Made by a program: the position numbers and the translations under genes
Assembly: GCA_018389105.1 (NCBI GenBank)
Contig: JACATO010001525.1
Coordinates: 266,501-330,500, forward strand
Length of the DNA: 64,000 bases
Direction: 5' to 3'
Source: Nautilus pompilius
Lineage: Eukaryota; Mollusca; Cephalopoda; Nautilida; Nautilidae
Shown here: in pieces, positions 46,851 through 61,682 of the stretch
Numbering within the stretch: position 1 is the first letter of the stretch
How the letters are laid out: the number at the start of each line of letters is the position of its first letter
Notes under the pieces: generated by a model
What the model saw: only the letters and a program-made list of their open reading frames with translations
What the model was told of the DNA's origin: nothing
Databases searched by the model: none

Positions 46851-49800
46851 GAGGGGCAGATGAGGAGGGGCTCAGACATGTAGGACCAGAAGCAAGGTCT
46901 CTGGAAATAATGGCCGCCACCTGCTGTAACAGGAGATGCTAGCGATTTCCACGGGTGTTTTGTATTAAAATAATGTCCTGCTTTAATCGTTGAGCTTTTA
47001 CAAACACTCAGCTAAGCAGACTGTCTAAGAGCCTCAAGATAGCCAACAATGGGTAGGTAGAGCTGAACCAATCTCGAGAGACAGCCTGCAACGTGATTTC
47101 GTTCATACCGGATCCCAGCACACAGCTACCCCTTTTGGTTGTAGAAGGTGAAAAAGTAAATAAAAAAAAACAAAACAAAACGAGTTTTCGTACACAGCTA
47201 AGGGAGCAAACAGAATTGGCGTCTGAGCATAAAGAAAGTCCAGAAAAATAATTATTACTTAATGTATTTTGGATGCTAATATAACTGGGATGACACTACG
47301 AATAATTAACCTAACTATTAAAGAAAATACAAAAAATGCTTGACCCATTGTGTAGGTCCTTCACATCTTCAACATGCAATAAAATTGGGAGTTCTTTTAT
47401 TGGAAAAAAAGGGGTTCAGCATGATCCTCTAAAATGTCTGTGGAGCCCAAGTGTTTATATTTACCTGGCCTGGACTGCACACATCCAGGGCAGGTCTGGG
47501 TGGTTACAAGTTCTGAGCATGTGAGCAGTCACAATCCACTCACCCGTTCTCTCCAAACAATGATGCCACGGCTCATACCCAGGTCTTAGAGAAGCTTAGC
47601 GCTAGAAAACAACTTTTTTTAAATCACAGAACTGTTCATGAATGAAATTGGCGATGGCAGTTGTTTACAGTTGTAATGAATAAATGAATGGTTTTGGTAT
47701 CTGGGAACCTTGGCAGCTCCCTGCCTTCTGGTAATAACTAAAGTAAAGATTGGCTTTAAGCACTTGATTATAAAGGAGCTGATAAAAATAAGGGCTTATA
47801 CAAAGGTGGTACTGCTACATTCTGAGATGTCTGCCAGACCAACACTGTATGGGATACTGCTAAAATACATTTAAATAGCAGCTGTTACTTAAACACATCT
47901 GAAAGAAAGAAAAATTACAATTTTGCCCACCACAAAAAGTTAGTTCCCCTTGAGTGAAACTGTTTTAAATTTCTGTAATGGGGTGGTCTGTTTTCTGTTT
48001 TAATTACCATAGATTCTTAACAAATCTGACAGAAATCAAAAAAATTGAAGCTTATTTTATGGCCTTTCATTTTACTACATCAGAGAAATAAGTTTGAGCA
48101 ACACAGGAACTCTGAGATATCATGTGAGAGAGAGAGAGGAACCTTTCAATAAAACGAAAGCAAGTTTTCTTAGCCTCTGTTCAGTTGCAACTAGACTGGT
48201 TTTTGTTGTTGTTTTCTTTTACACTGGAACAGTTCCATTCTGACTTAGTTTTCTCACCTGGGATTGAATGAAAATATTTACCTGGCTTGTTTTTCAGATG
48301 CCATCAGAGTCAGACTGTAAGTAGGACATACAAGCTGTGAACATTGGCAGGAATCACACCAACATCCTCCCAAACAGTCTAAATGTGTGTTGAGCATAGG
48401 GTTGTAATAAAACAAACTCCCTAGTAAACTGTTTGATCTTACAGGTATACCATACCTTGTCAGGTGAGATATCTCAAACATAATTTTGGCTGCATCTACG
48501 TTCCAGTGGAGGGGTTCTCAATGAATCAGAATATAAGGGTACGTGAATTTAGAAAAGTTAACAGGATGTAGGCCCAGAATGATTTGATCATTTCTTAACC
48601 TTACCAAAAAAAAAAACAAAAAACAATAGAATGTACATAAATAAAAAAAAATAAATATGCAAATTACATAAATATTGTTTGTTCAAATTTTTAATGAATA
48701 GTTAATTTACTACTGTTCATTTAATTATACAAACCAATGCTCAACATTGCCAAGTAGGATTTTTTTAAAGGAAAATAGATTAATAATAATAGTAATAACT
48801 CAGAGTTTGGGTAAAGGCTCTTTTTCAAAAAGCATGTTAAAACCCCTGGCGAGCCAGTGCAGCTGTATCTCTAGACAGCAGACAAAAGGGCCAGAGTCTG
48901 TTTTGGAAACAATACTGAAATCTAGTAGAGTTCCTAATCATCAAGAGAATAGGGTTTCATAATTTTAAATATCAAAGGTATGCAGTATAATTCGCTGGCT
49001 GAATTTTTCTCTGAAAATCCTAGCAGAAGGAAGGTCACACTTCCCTTAGATCTACAATATTTGGATACAGATATTTATTAGTACCCCATAAAAATCCTGC
49101 AAAAACCAGAAGCTACACAAACAATTAATAGTTAATTGTTTTTCTTTTCCTCTGCCATAACTACATTTCCTCCTCTCAATTGGTGTTTCATTTTGCACTT
49201 TTTAAAATAATTATTTCTTCCTTCAGGTTGCCTGCTTAAATAGATGCTGTTGTCATCATTAATCATCACGAACCAGCATCTGGTCAGCTGTAGTAGTAGT
49301 AGTATTACTCTACACATAACTAGACCGGCCCAGCTTGACACATTTTGAGACACATCACCTCTCCAGTGCTAAAGACATCTATTTAAGCGCAGATTAATTG
49401 GCACAAACTTTTCTCATTATCTGGAATTAGTTTTAGGATTTTCCTTAAAGCACATGCTTCAGATTTTCTACAATCTTTCCTCAATTCATCAGCTGGAGAT
49501 TTTCTGATCTTAAAATAGGAATTACATTCATATTTGATGAAGTAAATAATTCCCACAAAAGCCAAGTATTAATAATTCACATCCAAGAAAACTAAAAGAT
49601 ATTTATTGGATTACTCACCCTTCTTCTTCTCTTTTTCATTTTTTTTGTCCTTTTTGTTAGACCTGATTTAATTCTGATGTATCCCTGGAATTTAGTTGAC
49701 CAAACTAATCATCAGACAAAAGAAAAATATAATTTAAATATTAAAGAGGAAGAAAATAAACTCATTTATCTCCCCCTTGATGTCTACTCCACTTTCATTC

Positions 49801-52800
49801 TCAGTTTTAATTTGTGGTTTACATCATTACAAGACTTTGAACATAATTTACTTTTGCATTTTTTTAAAATTGTGCATAATTTATTAATAATAATACAAAT
49901 ATTATCTTTTTTAAGATAATGGTTTTCACTTTAAAGAAACCATTATTGTGTTAACTCCCTTGATATTTAAAACTTCAGTTATACGCTTCATAATGGTCTA
50001 CACCTCCGAAAAGTGTGCCATTACAAACTTCTTGCTAATAATTTACTTCTGGTACTTTTAATAAAGCATACTTAAAGGAAGGAAGGAAAGGAGGGAAGTG
50101 AGCTGATAGAATTCCAAAATTTGAAAACCTCCTGGAATCAATTTAATTTCTATTTAGTATCAGGAAGTGTGTGAAATGAATCAAAACATTTTCGTGTGCA
50201 CAGCCCTGTGGCGCCATATGTTCACACTGGATCATTGTACCGCGATACAGGTTTCTAGCAGGTGTGTGAACCAAGTGCAAAACACTAATTAAACACATTT
50301 CTCCTATTTTACATCCACAACTTCCTTTTGTTTTGACGCATTTACTAAAAGCAATTTGCCTTTCATATGTTTAATGGATGACAATAGCCAACTTGTATTT
50401 GATCTAAAATAGATATATATATATATAAAGGAGCAATATGACTAATAGAACTATATTTACCACAAAACGGTCCAGCTAATATCAGATTTAATACGGGACA
50501 GAAGGTTAATAATATTAACTGACACTAACTGTCAGAATCACTGAGGGAGCTAACTTATTAATGCTGTTTCATTAAACATTTACCAGAAAAAGGTAGTATT
50601 TAGAATACCAATACAGGATCATGCCAACCCTAACACTTCTTATACTTGACATCTCCTGGTTCCATCAGCAGAGAAATTTTCGTAAAAATTCAATTTGAAA
50701 CAATAAATGAGAAAAGAAAATGTCGGCGGCTCTGTCTTCCAGGGATGGTAAATCTTCCCTTGTTCCACCTTAACTCTCAGTTTGATAATAAGTTTTTTTC
50801 CACTATTATTAGATTTTCAGGGTGGCTCAGCATAATTTTAAAAGGTTCACCCCCTTTTCCCTCCACAATAAAACATTTTCCAGAGCCTGACGCCGCCTCT
50901 GCCATCTAACATAGAAAAGCTGTTCAGTTCACTTATAAATTTTATGCCCCGTAGAAAGTTCAGTACTTTCTCCTTTGGTATTCAGAACACAATATTCTCT
51001 CCCCCCCCCCCACTCACACCAAACCAGCCCACACTAGCACCTCTCTGTTCCAACAATGTTTAGTCTTTCTCTGGTTCACCTTGATTATAATTACTGCTCG
51101 TGATTACTAGCAGACATGGCCACGTGCTGCCCACCCAAGGTAGCTGAACTTGGCGGAGGTCAAATCCCACCCCTCTCTTCGAGGGACGTGTCTGCTGCGG
51201 GCCATAAGTTCCAAGTATCCATATTTGTTGTCTAATTATTCCAAATTAATAAATCAAGATCTTTACTGGTTCATAATGAAGCAGGGGCCTGTGATGGTCA
51301 ATTTGGTTGAATAAATCATAATTTTACATTTCCTACTCTCTGCCATTGTTAATTCAGCCGTATAAGTTCCTGAATTATTCCAATTTCTTGGCTAATTTCA
51401 CAACCACCCAGTGAGGACTTACACCAGCTGCTGACCACAGCTACGGACAGTATTACCATAATCTACATCCGAAATTATTAAAGGGCTGTGTCACAGCTTT
51501 GTTAGATTACACTTCGAGATAACTTTTTACCAAACTGAAAGTTTTCTACAGTGCATCCAAGACCTAGTTCTTCTAATTGGTGCCCATTTATATATTCTCA
51601 CCAACCAAAGTTATTAACAACAATTTAAAGAAAGAAAACAAGCAGCCAATACAAACAAATGTTGGGCGACTGTTTCCTGAAACATTCCACTTCTTTGTTC
51701 AGATTTCTCTTTTTTTAAAGAGCTTCCCATCAAGGGCCAAGCATCAGCACTGACAGACAGAAGCCTGCATAGCGACAAACACTCAATGAAGTCAATCCCC
51801 CGACCTTCTCCCCAATAAACTTGTCAGGTAAGGTCACAGCGTAAAGTGAACGATTCCCTACCCAACAATGGCTTTAAGGCCCTTTCAGAACCCCCCTCTT
51901 TGAACAAACAGTCTTAACTTCTTAATTCTGACGACCCTCCTGAAGTCTCCAGAACACACGTCCAGGAGTTAAGCCCTCAGCCGACACTGTGGAGAAAGAC
52001 TGCTGTTGTGAGGAGACGTGGCGTGCATGTTGACACAGCCAATCTTGCCTGCTCAGTGGCAAATGTTTAGCTAAACCCTAGATGTCTGTTGACATCTCTT
52101 GATATTTATAACGGGCTCTAGGGAGATTTGTAGACAAAAGGATTAAATGGTTTCATAACCAGCCACACTCATCCGTATTCCAGAGAAGTTTAAGGTAGCA
52201 TGGCACAAAAGCCAGCAAATACTCAATTATTCCACTTGCACAGCAACTAGAATTATTTTGGTTGTTTTTGTTTAGTTTATAGAGTTAAAGAAACAAAACA
52301 AAGCTCATTTTTTACCTTAATGAATGTAACATAATTAATAAATTAAAGCATTTCAAATACAAATGAACAAGTTGTTACACATACACTGATAAACAAATTT
52401 ATGGAATACACAGACTAAACTTGACACACCTGGAACAGGTGTTACAATTGATTTGCTGGTCCCCTTAATTCCCAGATTGTAGCCCCAGTTAACTGTTATC
52501 CTATGAGATGGATAAAAAGATGAAGCAAGCAAGCAATATAAATATACTTTGGAAGACATGTCAGATTGTCTGGAATAACATGGTCAATTGCTAACAGGGA
52601 AGGAGAATATTTTGATAATAAAAGTTTAAGACAAAAATGTTTATAAACCATATCTTCTGCCACAGTAACATTTAATAAATTTTCAAAGATGCCAATAACT
52701 TGTTTAACTACCCTGTCCTTGTGGAATGTCAGTAAGTATTAATGGTGACACATAAATTTGACCACTATTGTATACATCATACATCATTCTTATGACAAAA

Positions 52801-55800
52801 TATTTTAACTTATTTTCTCTTTAATGGCAACTAAAAGTGTGTACCATATTGGTCAATTTTTGACAGCAACCATCTAACTAATAGGCAGCTTTTCTTACTG
52901 TTTATTACAAATAACAATGCAAATTGCTTTTTTCTTCAGAATCATTAGTTTGTATGTAATCTGCAAGAAAAAAGGAAGTGCTGCCACCGATAAATGCTGA
53001 CATACTTGACCAAAAAAACGTATATAATTAGGTTTTCATCTTTTTAAGAACAACTACATCAAAAGGTTTGCAAGTAATCCCAATATTATAAAACTAAAGA
53101 CCTGGCAAAGCAACATTAATATACTATTCTAAATTATAATCATCATAAAGAAAATGAATCAATAAAAAGCAAAGATGTAGCTGTTCTAATGTATGTATAT
53201 CTGTTGTAGCAAACACCCTGGGGTTTTGAAAACATCATTCAGTTTCTAAACACAAGATGTTTTCCATGATTTAATCAAATCCGTAGTAATCTGCTGTGGG
53301 GTTCTTGTGATTTAAAGAGTAGATGGAAGGATTCCAAATTTAAAATAATTACAGAAGTTCTGCAGTTAGAGATATCATTAGGATTGGCGCCACAGGCCTA
53401 GAATAGAAATATGAACTCTCTATGTTATGAGTGGCCGTGTCCAAAGTCAGAGCAGAATTAATGGTTGGGAAAACAACACCAAACCATTACAGGCATTCTA
53501 TTGTAAAGAGCCCCTTCCTTCCCTGCTCAGACACCGCACAGCACAGCATGAACAATTTTTGCAGGTTTCTATGGTCTCAGTCTAAGCATCTGATTATCTG
53601 AAAACTAACTAGCATTTCAGCCAGTCCCCGAGTAAGTGCAGTAGTTCTGAAATTAAAACAAAATTAAGTTAAAGAATAAACCCTGAAAACAAATTCACAA
53701 TGATATCATCTGGTTGCCTATGACTAACGTTTCAGCAATCTGGCCTGCTCAGAGTAGAACTTAGGTGTACTTCCGTAATTTATAAGGACTGGGTGTCAAC
53801 AGGAACAGGTGAATGGCTTTGTAACAGACCTCACTAACACTCCAGGGTGGGGGGATGCATTTCTCATCTAGATGGTGTCAACCAGTACACCAGGTCACTC
53901 GGTTCAGGAAGGGAGATAATTTGCCCTGGCCAACTCACACAAACTACCTGCTGTCAATGTGAGTTATTTATTCCTGAATTTAATTAATTTAATTAACACT
54001 GCTGTCTTTGCAAAGCACCAGCAAAAGACTGAGTCATTAAAACCAGACTTATGGAAAATTGATTCTTTGCAAAGAAATATTTTATTTTTGGTATTAGTTT
54101 GTTATATTGCTCTTGCTTTTCGTTCAGTTACTGACAGAAGATGGTTGATGTATGTCCAATATTCAAGCATCTCATTCAGACCTGTTTCTATCTAACAGCT
54201 GGCCCTTGGAATTTGTTGGCTCATCTATGAAGTGTCAATTTAAAATATAATAGCATATTAATTCATTTTTTCTTCAAAATAGGATCAAGCACTCAACTTG
54301 ATAATTCTTTGTTTATTTAGTAGTTCATGTATAGAAAAATAATTTTTAAAACAGTTGATCATCAAAAGTAGAAAACTCCATACAGCTTTGGTAAGTTGAT
54401 TTTATATAGATCGTAGAAAGCGTTCTTGAATAGTCATGAACTCTTGCATGGGGAAAGAACTCAATTCTGTACAACTATTTTACTGTAATGGTGGATGGCC
54501 TTACTTCTCTCTTACACTTATTCCAATCTTAACCAGTTTGTTTTATATATCAGCATTTACTGATATAAATGGTGGTTAATTGGTTATATTCAGATAGTGC
54601 TATGGAGTAACCATGGCACAAAGAAATGTTTCTCAGGGTTATTGTAGTGGTGAGGTGGTAGAAAGCCACTTTTGCTTATGTAGGTTAATTCAATGTTAGA
54701 TAGAATCAGGCTTTCATTTATCACCTTCTAACAAGTTCCTGGTTTGTAGCAAGCAGTCAAGGTGCTCTTATTGTACTAAAACATTGAAAGAAAAGAAGAA
54801 ACTGGTTTCCTTTCAGAAAAAGTTAATATTTCAAGTGAATAAAAGGTGTTGTATGAACAAACAAACAAACAGTAGTTAGGGAAGATTACCAAAAAAGCCA
54901 TCACCATCTCTTAGCTTGGTGTACTGTCATTTTCAGGAAGAAGCCACTAACTACTGTCTCCAGGTTTATTTTATTTGAGATTTAGATCAATGACAAGAAT
55001 CACCAGGCATAACTAATTAAACAGACATTCCCCCTAAACACTAGAAGTTTCTTTCGTGCAGGGTTGGGAATTCATAGAATGCTGAACCTAATGAAACTGT
55101 TAAGGCTGGAAGTTTAAATCATTCAAAGAATCTGGCAGACTCCCTTTTGATACAGGGACTCTATAGATGCTATAACTTCTTATGGCACATTGCTGGCAAT
55201 ACACCAAGGTGGTTTGATCAGTCATCACTTGACGTTACTACCAGGGACGTTCAAAAGGAACCCGGCCCGGATACCATTACAGCAACGCTATTTCCGCCAA
55301 GATTTATCTAAACATCTACTACACTAATTCTGAGCAGCCAAGTTTCACAGATTTTAATACTGTAATTATTCAAAATTCTGCACATTAAAATTTATAACAT
55401 TAATGAGGGAAAAAAAAATAATACAAACATTGGAGTGACTCACTAATGTATATTCAGACTGTTGGGTCTTTCTTTCAAAAAGTCTCCTTAAATTTTTCAC
55501 AATAAATTACATTAATTTCTCATCTAAACAGCATCAGAACAGCTAAGTGAAAGGACAGCAAGCTGGCTGTGGCTGAGGAGTTTGTACCTGGACAGTATGG
55601 GACAGATTACCTCCCAAACCGCTCGGCCCAACATCTCGAGAGGGTCCTGTGAACATTGGACCGAAACCCGTTGAAGTAGAGCACACAGCTGCAGAGGCCA
55701 TCAGCAATACCTTGAGTGTATTTGAAAGTCAAAATTAATACATATTAAAAATTACCATTATTAATATTAATATTAAATAAAAATAGATATTAAGAGTTAT

Positions 55801-58800
55801 TTCCCTTCCTACAGTATCTTCTTTCAGCAGCAGCAGCAATCGAAATACAAACAGCCAAACAAAGCCAACAACTTATTTTAGTAAATACAGATGTCAGGAT
55901 TCACTTTGTGGTTTTGAGCAAGTAGTGAGTGCTTTTTAACTTGAGAGATACTGAAATAAAGTCCAGAAAATTTTTTAATATCTAAAAAAAATCAGGAGAA
56001 TCCGGATGAATCTGAGAGAATGTGTGTGTATATAGAACCCAGAAATATTCAGTAACAGCCACACATGCTATTAAAAATTTATTAAAGTGATAACCATCTT
56101 CTTAATGGTTTTAAATAAAAGGGGTTCAGACATCTGTTTGCATAAAGCATGTTCTGATCGCTGTTGTTGTCTCTTCTATCATTAACGTTACACATGTCCA
56201 AACCCCTAACCACCTGACTCTTTCTCTGCTTGCTGTTGTCAGTCAGATGTGTCATAGACTCTAGTTCTGTCCTAAGGTACCATTTTCAGCAGGATTTTAT
56301 TTCTTACCATAACATTAAATACCCACTAAAGAGAGAGAGGAGTTTCTTAAACTACTGTATCAAGTGCCCATGAGTGCAGAAGGCTTAAAGGCTTTAAAAA
56401 ATATTTAAATATGATAAACGGAGAGAATTACAAGATAAAAATTCACACACTGTTAGAAAAATGTCAGCTTTAAAGCAAAGAGGCATTCAAATGGAACCTG
56501 GCTGACAATGGAATTGCCATAATTGTATTTGACTAGATCTCATTTGAAAAACTCTAGTATATGAAAACTACTCATCTTTAAGTATGTTTCAAGTGCACAT
56601 CGGTTCTGTATATGAGTAGAGCAGACTCCGGTGTTAGAACCACTTTGTGGTGATGCAACATGAACTGATGAACACACACTGAGTATGGGATACTAAATGA
56701 GCCGATAAAGGACCAGTGTGAATATGTGTACATGGTAGTCATAACATCTTCAGAGAACACTGTTTCATGCTATGCAGTAAGAAACTCTTAGCTCTAAACT
56801 AAAAGAATTTTAGATTTCTCGTTGAAGTGGCTCATACAAACAGGATGTGATTTAGTTTCTACAGGGCTTCCATTCCTAAATGCATTTGTGTATGTCTGCC
56901 ATATGAAATCTAACTGATGTACACAGAGATGATGTTTAATCAATTAAAACAGCTTTTAATAATTTTTGCATCTTTGTGATGGTCACATCTTTAAACTCAT
57001 CTAACAGCTAATGTAGTCACATGTTAGTGTTTTGGTTTAGTACACATTTCTGCTTTTTAACCCCTTAGTTTTCAACCAAAGGTAGGTTACAATGGACCCT
57101 CTCATTGTGATGGTTAGTAGTAGTTCATGTAACTGCAGACCAACATAACTGAAGCTCTAGATGCTCCGAGGTCTTACACACATCAGATGTGCATATCGTG
57201 TTATTAGGAATGTGAGGGAAACACAATAGCACAACTCCACTGTTCCTCATCTCAGCTGGTCCCAGGAAACCCAACCTGCCTGCACTTTATTTCAAGACAG
57301 TATGTAAATATATAAATAAAGTCAGCCAGACCTTTTTTACAGCTGCAATGAGTCTCTCCGCCCACCTTGTGCATAGCAGCGCTGCGAGAACCCCAAACAA
57401 CAATAGGCAACTGTGACCTGAAATAATTTTACGTCAATTAAACAAATAGGAATCAACAGGCTGTTAACTTCCTGCCACGGAGAGAGAGCTAACAGGAGAA
57501 ACCTCAGGTCTATTTAAGTAACTCTCCTCCAAGCCATTTTTTTTTTTAAAGACTTTTGTTTTGAAGATAAGTTGAAGTTCAATAGCAGACCAAAATAGGA
57601 AAATACACTGTTAATTCTTCTACAGCAAAGTGTCTGTTATTTTAATTACCCAGATGCCAGGTGTCATTTTTATAGAAAAGTATCTATCTACCTACCTGCT
57701 TAATCTGCGGTCAGCTGGACAGTGGTGCCAAATAACTGTTTTTACTAATCTACATTTATTAAATTGTTCATGGACTTGTGTTATCTTCTTGTTGTTGCTG
57801 TTTTAAGGAGCCACTGTATGGAATTGTTGTTTAAAAAGAAAAAGATAAGAAATCGAAAATGAATTAAACTTAAAAAATAGTTAATTAACATAACATCCCA
57901 TGATTTTTTTAATGTTGGTGTTGAAAGCAACTTTAAATTTCTGTACATGACGACAATGATTTATGTCAATAAAATATATGTCATGGCTGGGTTTAGTTCT
58001 CATATACAAAAAGTGAAGATTCTGTCTCCAACACTTCAGGTAGCTGTCATACCTTACTGTATAAATTCAGGAGACTTGAAACACCAGCCAGGTAAAGAAA
58101 GAGGGGATTAGATGCAGTGCACAGAAAAGACTGCATAGCAGCCACCACACTTTGTACTAAGATACCCTGCCACTCTTCGCTACTGCATTTAAATGCTTCT
58201 TTAGAAAGACATTTAAGAAAAGGATAAATTAAGAACTAATTTGTACCCATACAAACATGTCATGCTGGGCAGAAAAATGATGGGGACACCTATTAATACT
58301 GACTGGATCATTATAATTCAACAGCCATCTTCAGGGTATTCTGTTTAAAAGAAAAACTTTGGCTAAAATAAAAAGAGACATGAGGCTAGATTTCTCCAGC
58401 TACTTTCCTGCCTTCCAGTGAGCGGTATCTGCATAACGCGCTCACGATGCTAGTGAAAGTAACTCCCAACACAGCAGGGATTAGGGTGCTGATGTTGATT
58501 AAGAGACAAGAATACCACTTTTAGTGCATGGAGTGGAAGCTGGACTTCTAAATACTTTTAAAAGAAATATAACAAAGTCCAGTCAAAGATAATAACTCTG
58601 TTACACTTTAATGGTTTACCAATATTTCCAATGAAAATACATTTTTAAAAAGCAGCATGTAGGATACGGATCTGCGGGTATACATCACTATACAGGAGAA
58701 AAAGGGGTTTTTTTGTACTCTTTAACTCGCCTAAGTAATTGAAAATAGAACCAACCACCTCATGAAAAACTTTAAGTATGAAGTACTAATGCTGATATGA

Positions 58801-59760
58801 TGTGACACTAATGACAAAAATGATCAATCACAATAAAATGGGTAAAACAATAGAGCTGGGGTGGGGGGTACTTATGATGCTTTGTAAAACTTTCTGACAT
58901 CAGTGTTATTAACAGGTGGCCCAGAGAGAGAGAGGGGAGGGGAGAGCAAAGTGGGTTCCATCACTGAATTTAGAAGCAGAGCAGTGCCATTTCGTACAAC
59001 GGATGTCTGAGAGCCTCATCTAATTTGCTGCAGCTGCAGAGTTTTCTACAGGAAATAGGAAATAGTTTCTTCTAGGACCGAGATTATTGCTGGGGAAAGG
59101 TGACATTTTTTCACTTTGAATACATCCTGCGTAGTTTTGGGTTTTGCTTTAAAGAAAGGAAGACAGAGATGAAAAAAATTGTTGTTGTGGAAAGTGCATT
59201 AGAGGTAACTTTAAGATTTATGTAAACTCTACAGGATGCTGAGGTGACTGCTGGTTACAGGGGACACTGTTCAGATGGCTCACCAGCTATTGATAATAAA
59301 TCATTTTCTAAACCCCACATCCAAAAAGGAAAGACGACACTCTCTCCTTCATCAGATGTCAGACAGCCATAATTTCAAGAATGGTAAGAATTCCATTTTA
59401 AAATCCACATATTTAATGATCAGAAATAGAGTACAAATTAATTTGCTTAGACGATTCACAATTTGGACCTTCTGAGCATCAAGCCAGTTTCTCTCCTTTT
59501 TCCTTCCCCAATGCCAAGTTGCTAAGAGTAACAGTCACATACAGTAGGTACTTAGTTACCCACCCTACCAAAAATATTTTTAAAATAGCATTATATAATT
59601 CCAATTATAACTTGAAAATATAAGATAATAAAATTTTAAAATCAGTAATTGTGTAATATGGTGATATTAACATTTCAAAATACAACCAAAAATGTGTTGT
59701 GGGCATCACAACTGTAAATGTTTGCTTTTTATTCAGTTCTCTGCTTTACAAGTGCATGCG

Positions 59761-59806
59761 TGTGTGTGTGTGTGTGTGTGTTGTGTGTGTGTGTGTGTGT
59801 GTGTGG
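59761..59806. repeat. (TG)n microsatellite
   Basis: About 46 bases of TG with a single TTG interruption near 59781. Confidence 0.95.
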
Positions 59807-61399
59807 AAACAATATAAGTGCATATCTAATTGAAAAAAAATCCTTATTGACAAGAAAATTCTTTAACAGGGAAAACATCAGTTTGGTAAGGAGAGAGAAG
59901 CATGGTGTTTGGGACAGTCAGTAAAGAATCTCTCTGGCAGATGAGTGGAGTCTTGGATGCTGTCCATGAATAGTAGGTTAATTATGATGGAGACAGAGTC
60001 ATTAACAGCATCAGGTAGCTAGCCAGCCACTATGGATAGGCTATCAGCAGAGGCAGACTAGGTAATGACCCAGTGTCTTTTGGCTGCCAAGAGAAAGTCA
60101 ATCTTTGGCAGGCTTGCTTCCTGATGTCTGTGTCTGCCTTAGAATCAAAAGAACAGTGGCAATTATCTCTGCTTCCCAACATTCAAAAACTGAAAGTAAT
60201 GGGACTAAGTTATTATCTTTAAATTAAAAAGTCTAGCTCTTGCTCAGTTTCTCAATGCAAATCGGAAGTGCTGGCAAATTATTTAAAAATACACAAACAC
60301 TACACATGCAGGCACATATGTGCATGTGCACACACAAACTTGTTTATTTAACCCTCTCATTAGCAAGAACCAATTTCCATCTATAGAATTTAAAGTATAA
60401 ATAAAACTGAGAAAAGCACCAGTTCATTTTATGCACACACTTCTAAAGCAATCTACAGAGACTTTCCTGTTGATTTTGCAAGTGTCATTTCTTTTCCCTA
60501 GAAAAAGTAAATTTAACAATAATAATAATATAAACCTGTAACAAATTCTTCTATACACACATATAAAAACAATGTTTTTTAATAAAACAGTATTCAACAG
60601 ACCTTTGTCAACTTAGTGGTCAATGCTCTTTACTCAACAGAATGGGTTAGCTATTTAATAAACAGGAAGAGGAAGAAAAAAAAAAGGATCCTCCTGATTT
60701 AATTAATACCAAAGACGAGGTCCACCTCATTAACTGAACCATGCAGGGTTAATGTAGATTGTGTGTTTGACCCAGCGGAGATGCAATGTATCTCAGGTGG
60801 AGTTTGCAGAAACAACAAGCCAGTCACCTTGGCCTGGTCTGTTTTGTTATCAAACATGAACATTTAGAACAAGAAACAAACAAACAACAATCTAAGCAAA
60901 CATAATTACCACTTCAATCAGCCTTGTGTCAACGTGGGCTTGTGCGCAGAGAGAAGAAAACACACCTTCCCATTGCCAATGACCTGTTTTTTTTTTTTTT
61001 GCTGTTTCAAGAAAAGATAATTCCTCATACTTCACGTGCTTGTCTTGAGAACCCGTCACTCCTTCCTCTCCACAGAGCCGGGGTGAAACAGGCACGACGT
61101 GCACTGTCCTTGTTAAGCTTGTATTTTAAAGTAGGGGCTAAACAAAAAGACTAAAAGTTTTTTTCAACATTAAACCTATTTCTATAGCAGTTGCCGTCAT
61201 CCGTACTTTTAGAGAGCCAAAGCCGCCTCTCAATAAACAGTTAATTTACTCATCTCACTCACGTCATTAACTTAAGGAAATTGGAGCACATTTAAACTTT
61301 TGGCACTTTTTAAATGTACTACAAACAACATCATGTGTGCACTCTCTGACCTACACGTGACTTCTAGCAGTGAAGTACAAAATGGCCATTTCCAAAGTT

Positions 61400-61682
61400 T
61401 GTATTTTTCACGTGCCAACACCTAGAGAGAGATGGATACAGTGCCATGGTTGGCCACTGGAGAGCATTGCTAATCCTGTGCCACATGGATGTCATTACTT
61501 TTGACTTCAGCAGGAGTATCCCTACTAGAACACTTCAAATTTTAGATGTGAAAGGAAACCCACACAGTTGGCTGGTCAGAAGAAGAAAAAGAAAACATTC
61601 TAAAAAGATGATATGCCAAACTAAGTCACTCTCCTGCAAGAATTGAACTTGGCCCCTCAACCACTGGATCACCACACCATTT
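61400..61682 (-). mobile_element. tRNA-derived SINE relic
   Basis: On the minus strand, near 61680, the sequence GGTGTGGTGATCCAGTGGTT contains an A-box-like TGATCCAGTGG. It is followed by AAGTTCAATTCTTGC, a B-box-like match to GGTTCGANTCC, then GGAGAGTGAC. The boxes are only about a dozen bases apart, so the anticodon-arm part seems deleted and it cannot be a functional tRNA gene. The non-tRNA body probably extends left to about 61400, but the boundary is uncertain. Confidence 0.5.

Larger units (their letters stand above)
44694..61379. other. Long gene-poor stretch
   Basis: No exon, transposase or RNA gene was recognised in this 16.7 kb. All open frames are short and low-complexity or AT-driven. 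Blocks at about 46320-47130 and 50900-52200 are less AT-rich, non-repetitive and free of open frames above 90 codons except for GGT/CAC-repeat-associated ones. They could contain regulatory elements. Small TA repeats occur, for example at 50411-50427. Confidence 0.5.

Noticed and set aside
46527-46883. 118-codon plus-strand and 82-codon minus-strand open frames
   Set aside because: Contain poly-Trp and poly-His runs from the GGT microsatellite and no recognisable domain.
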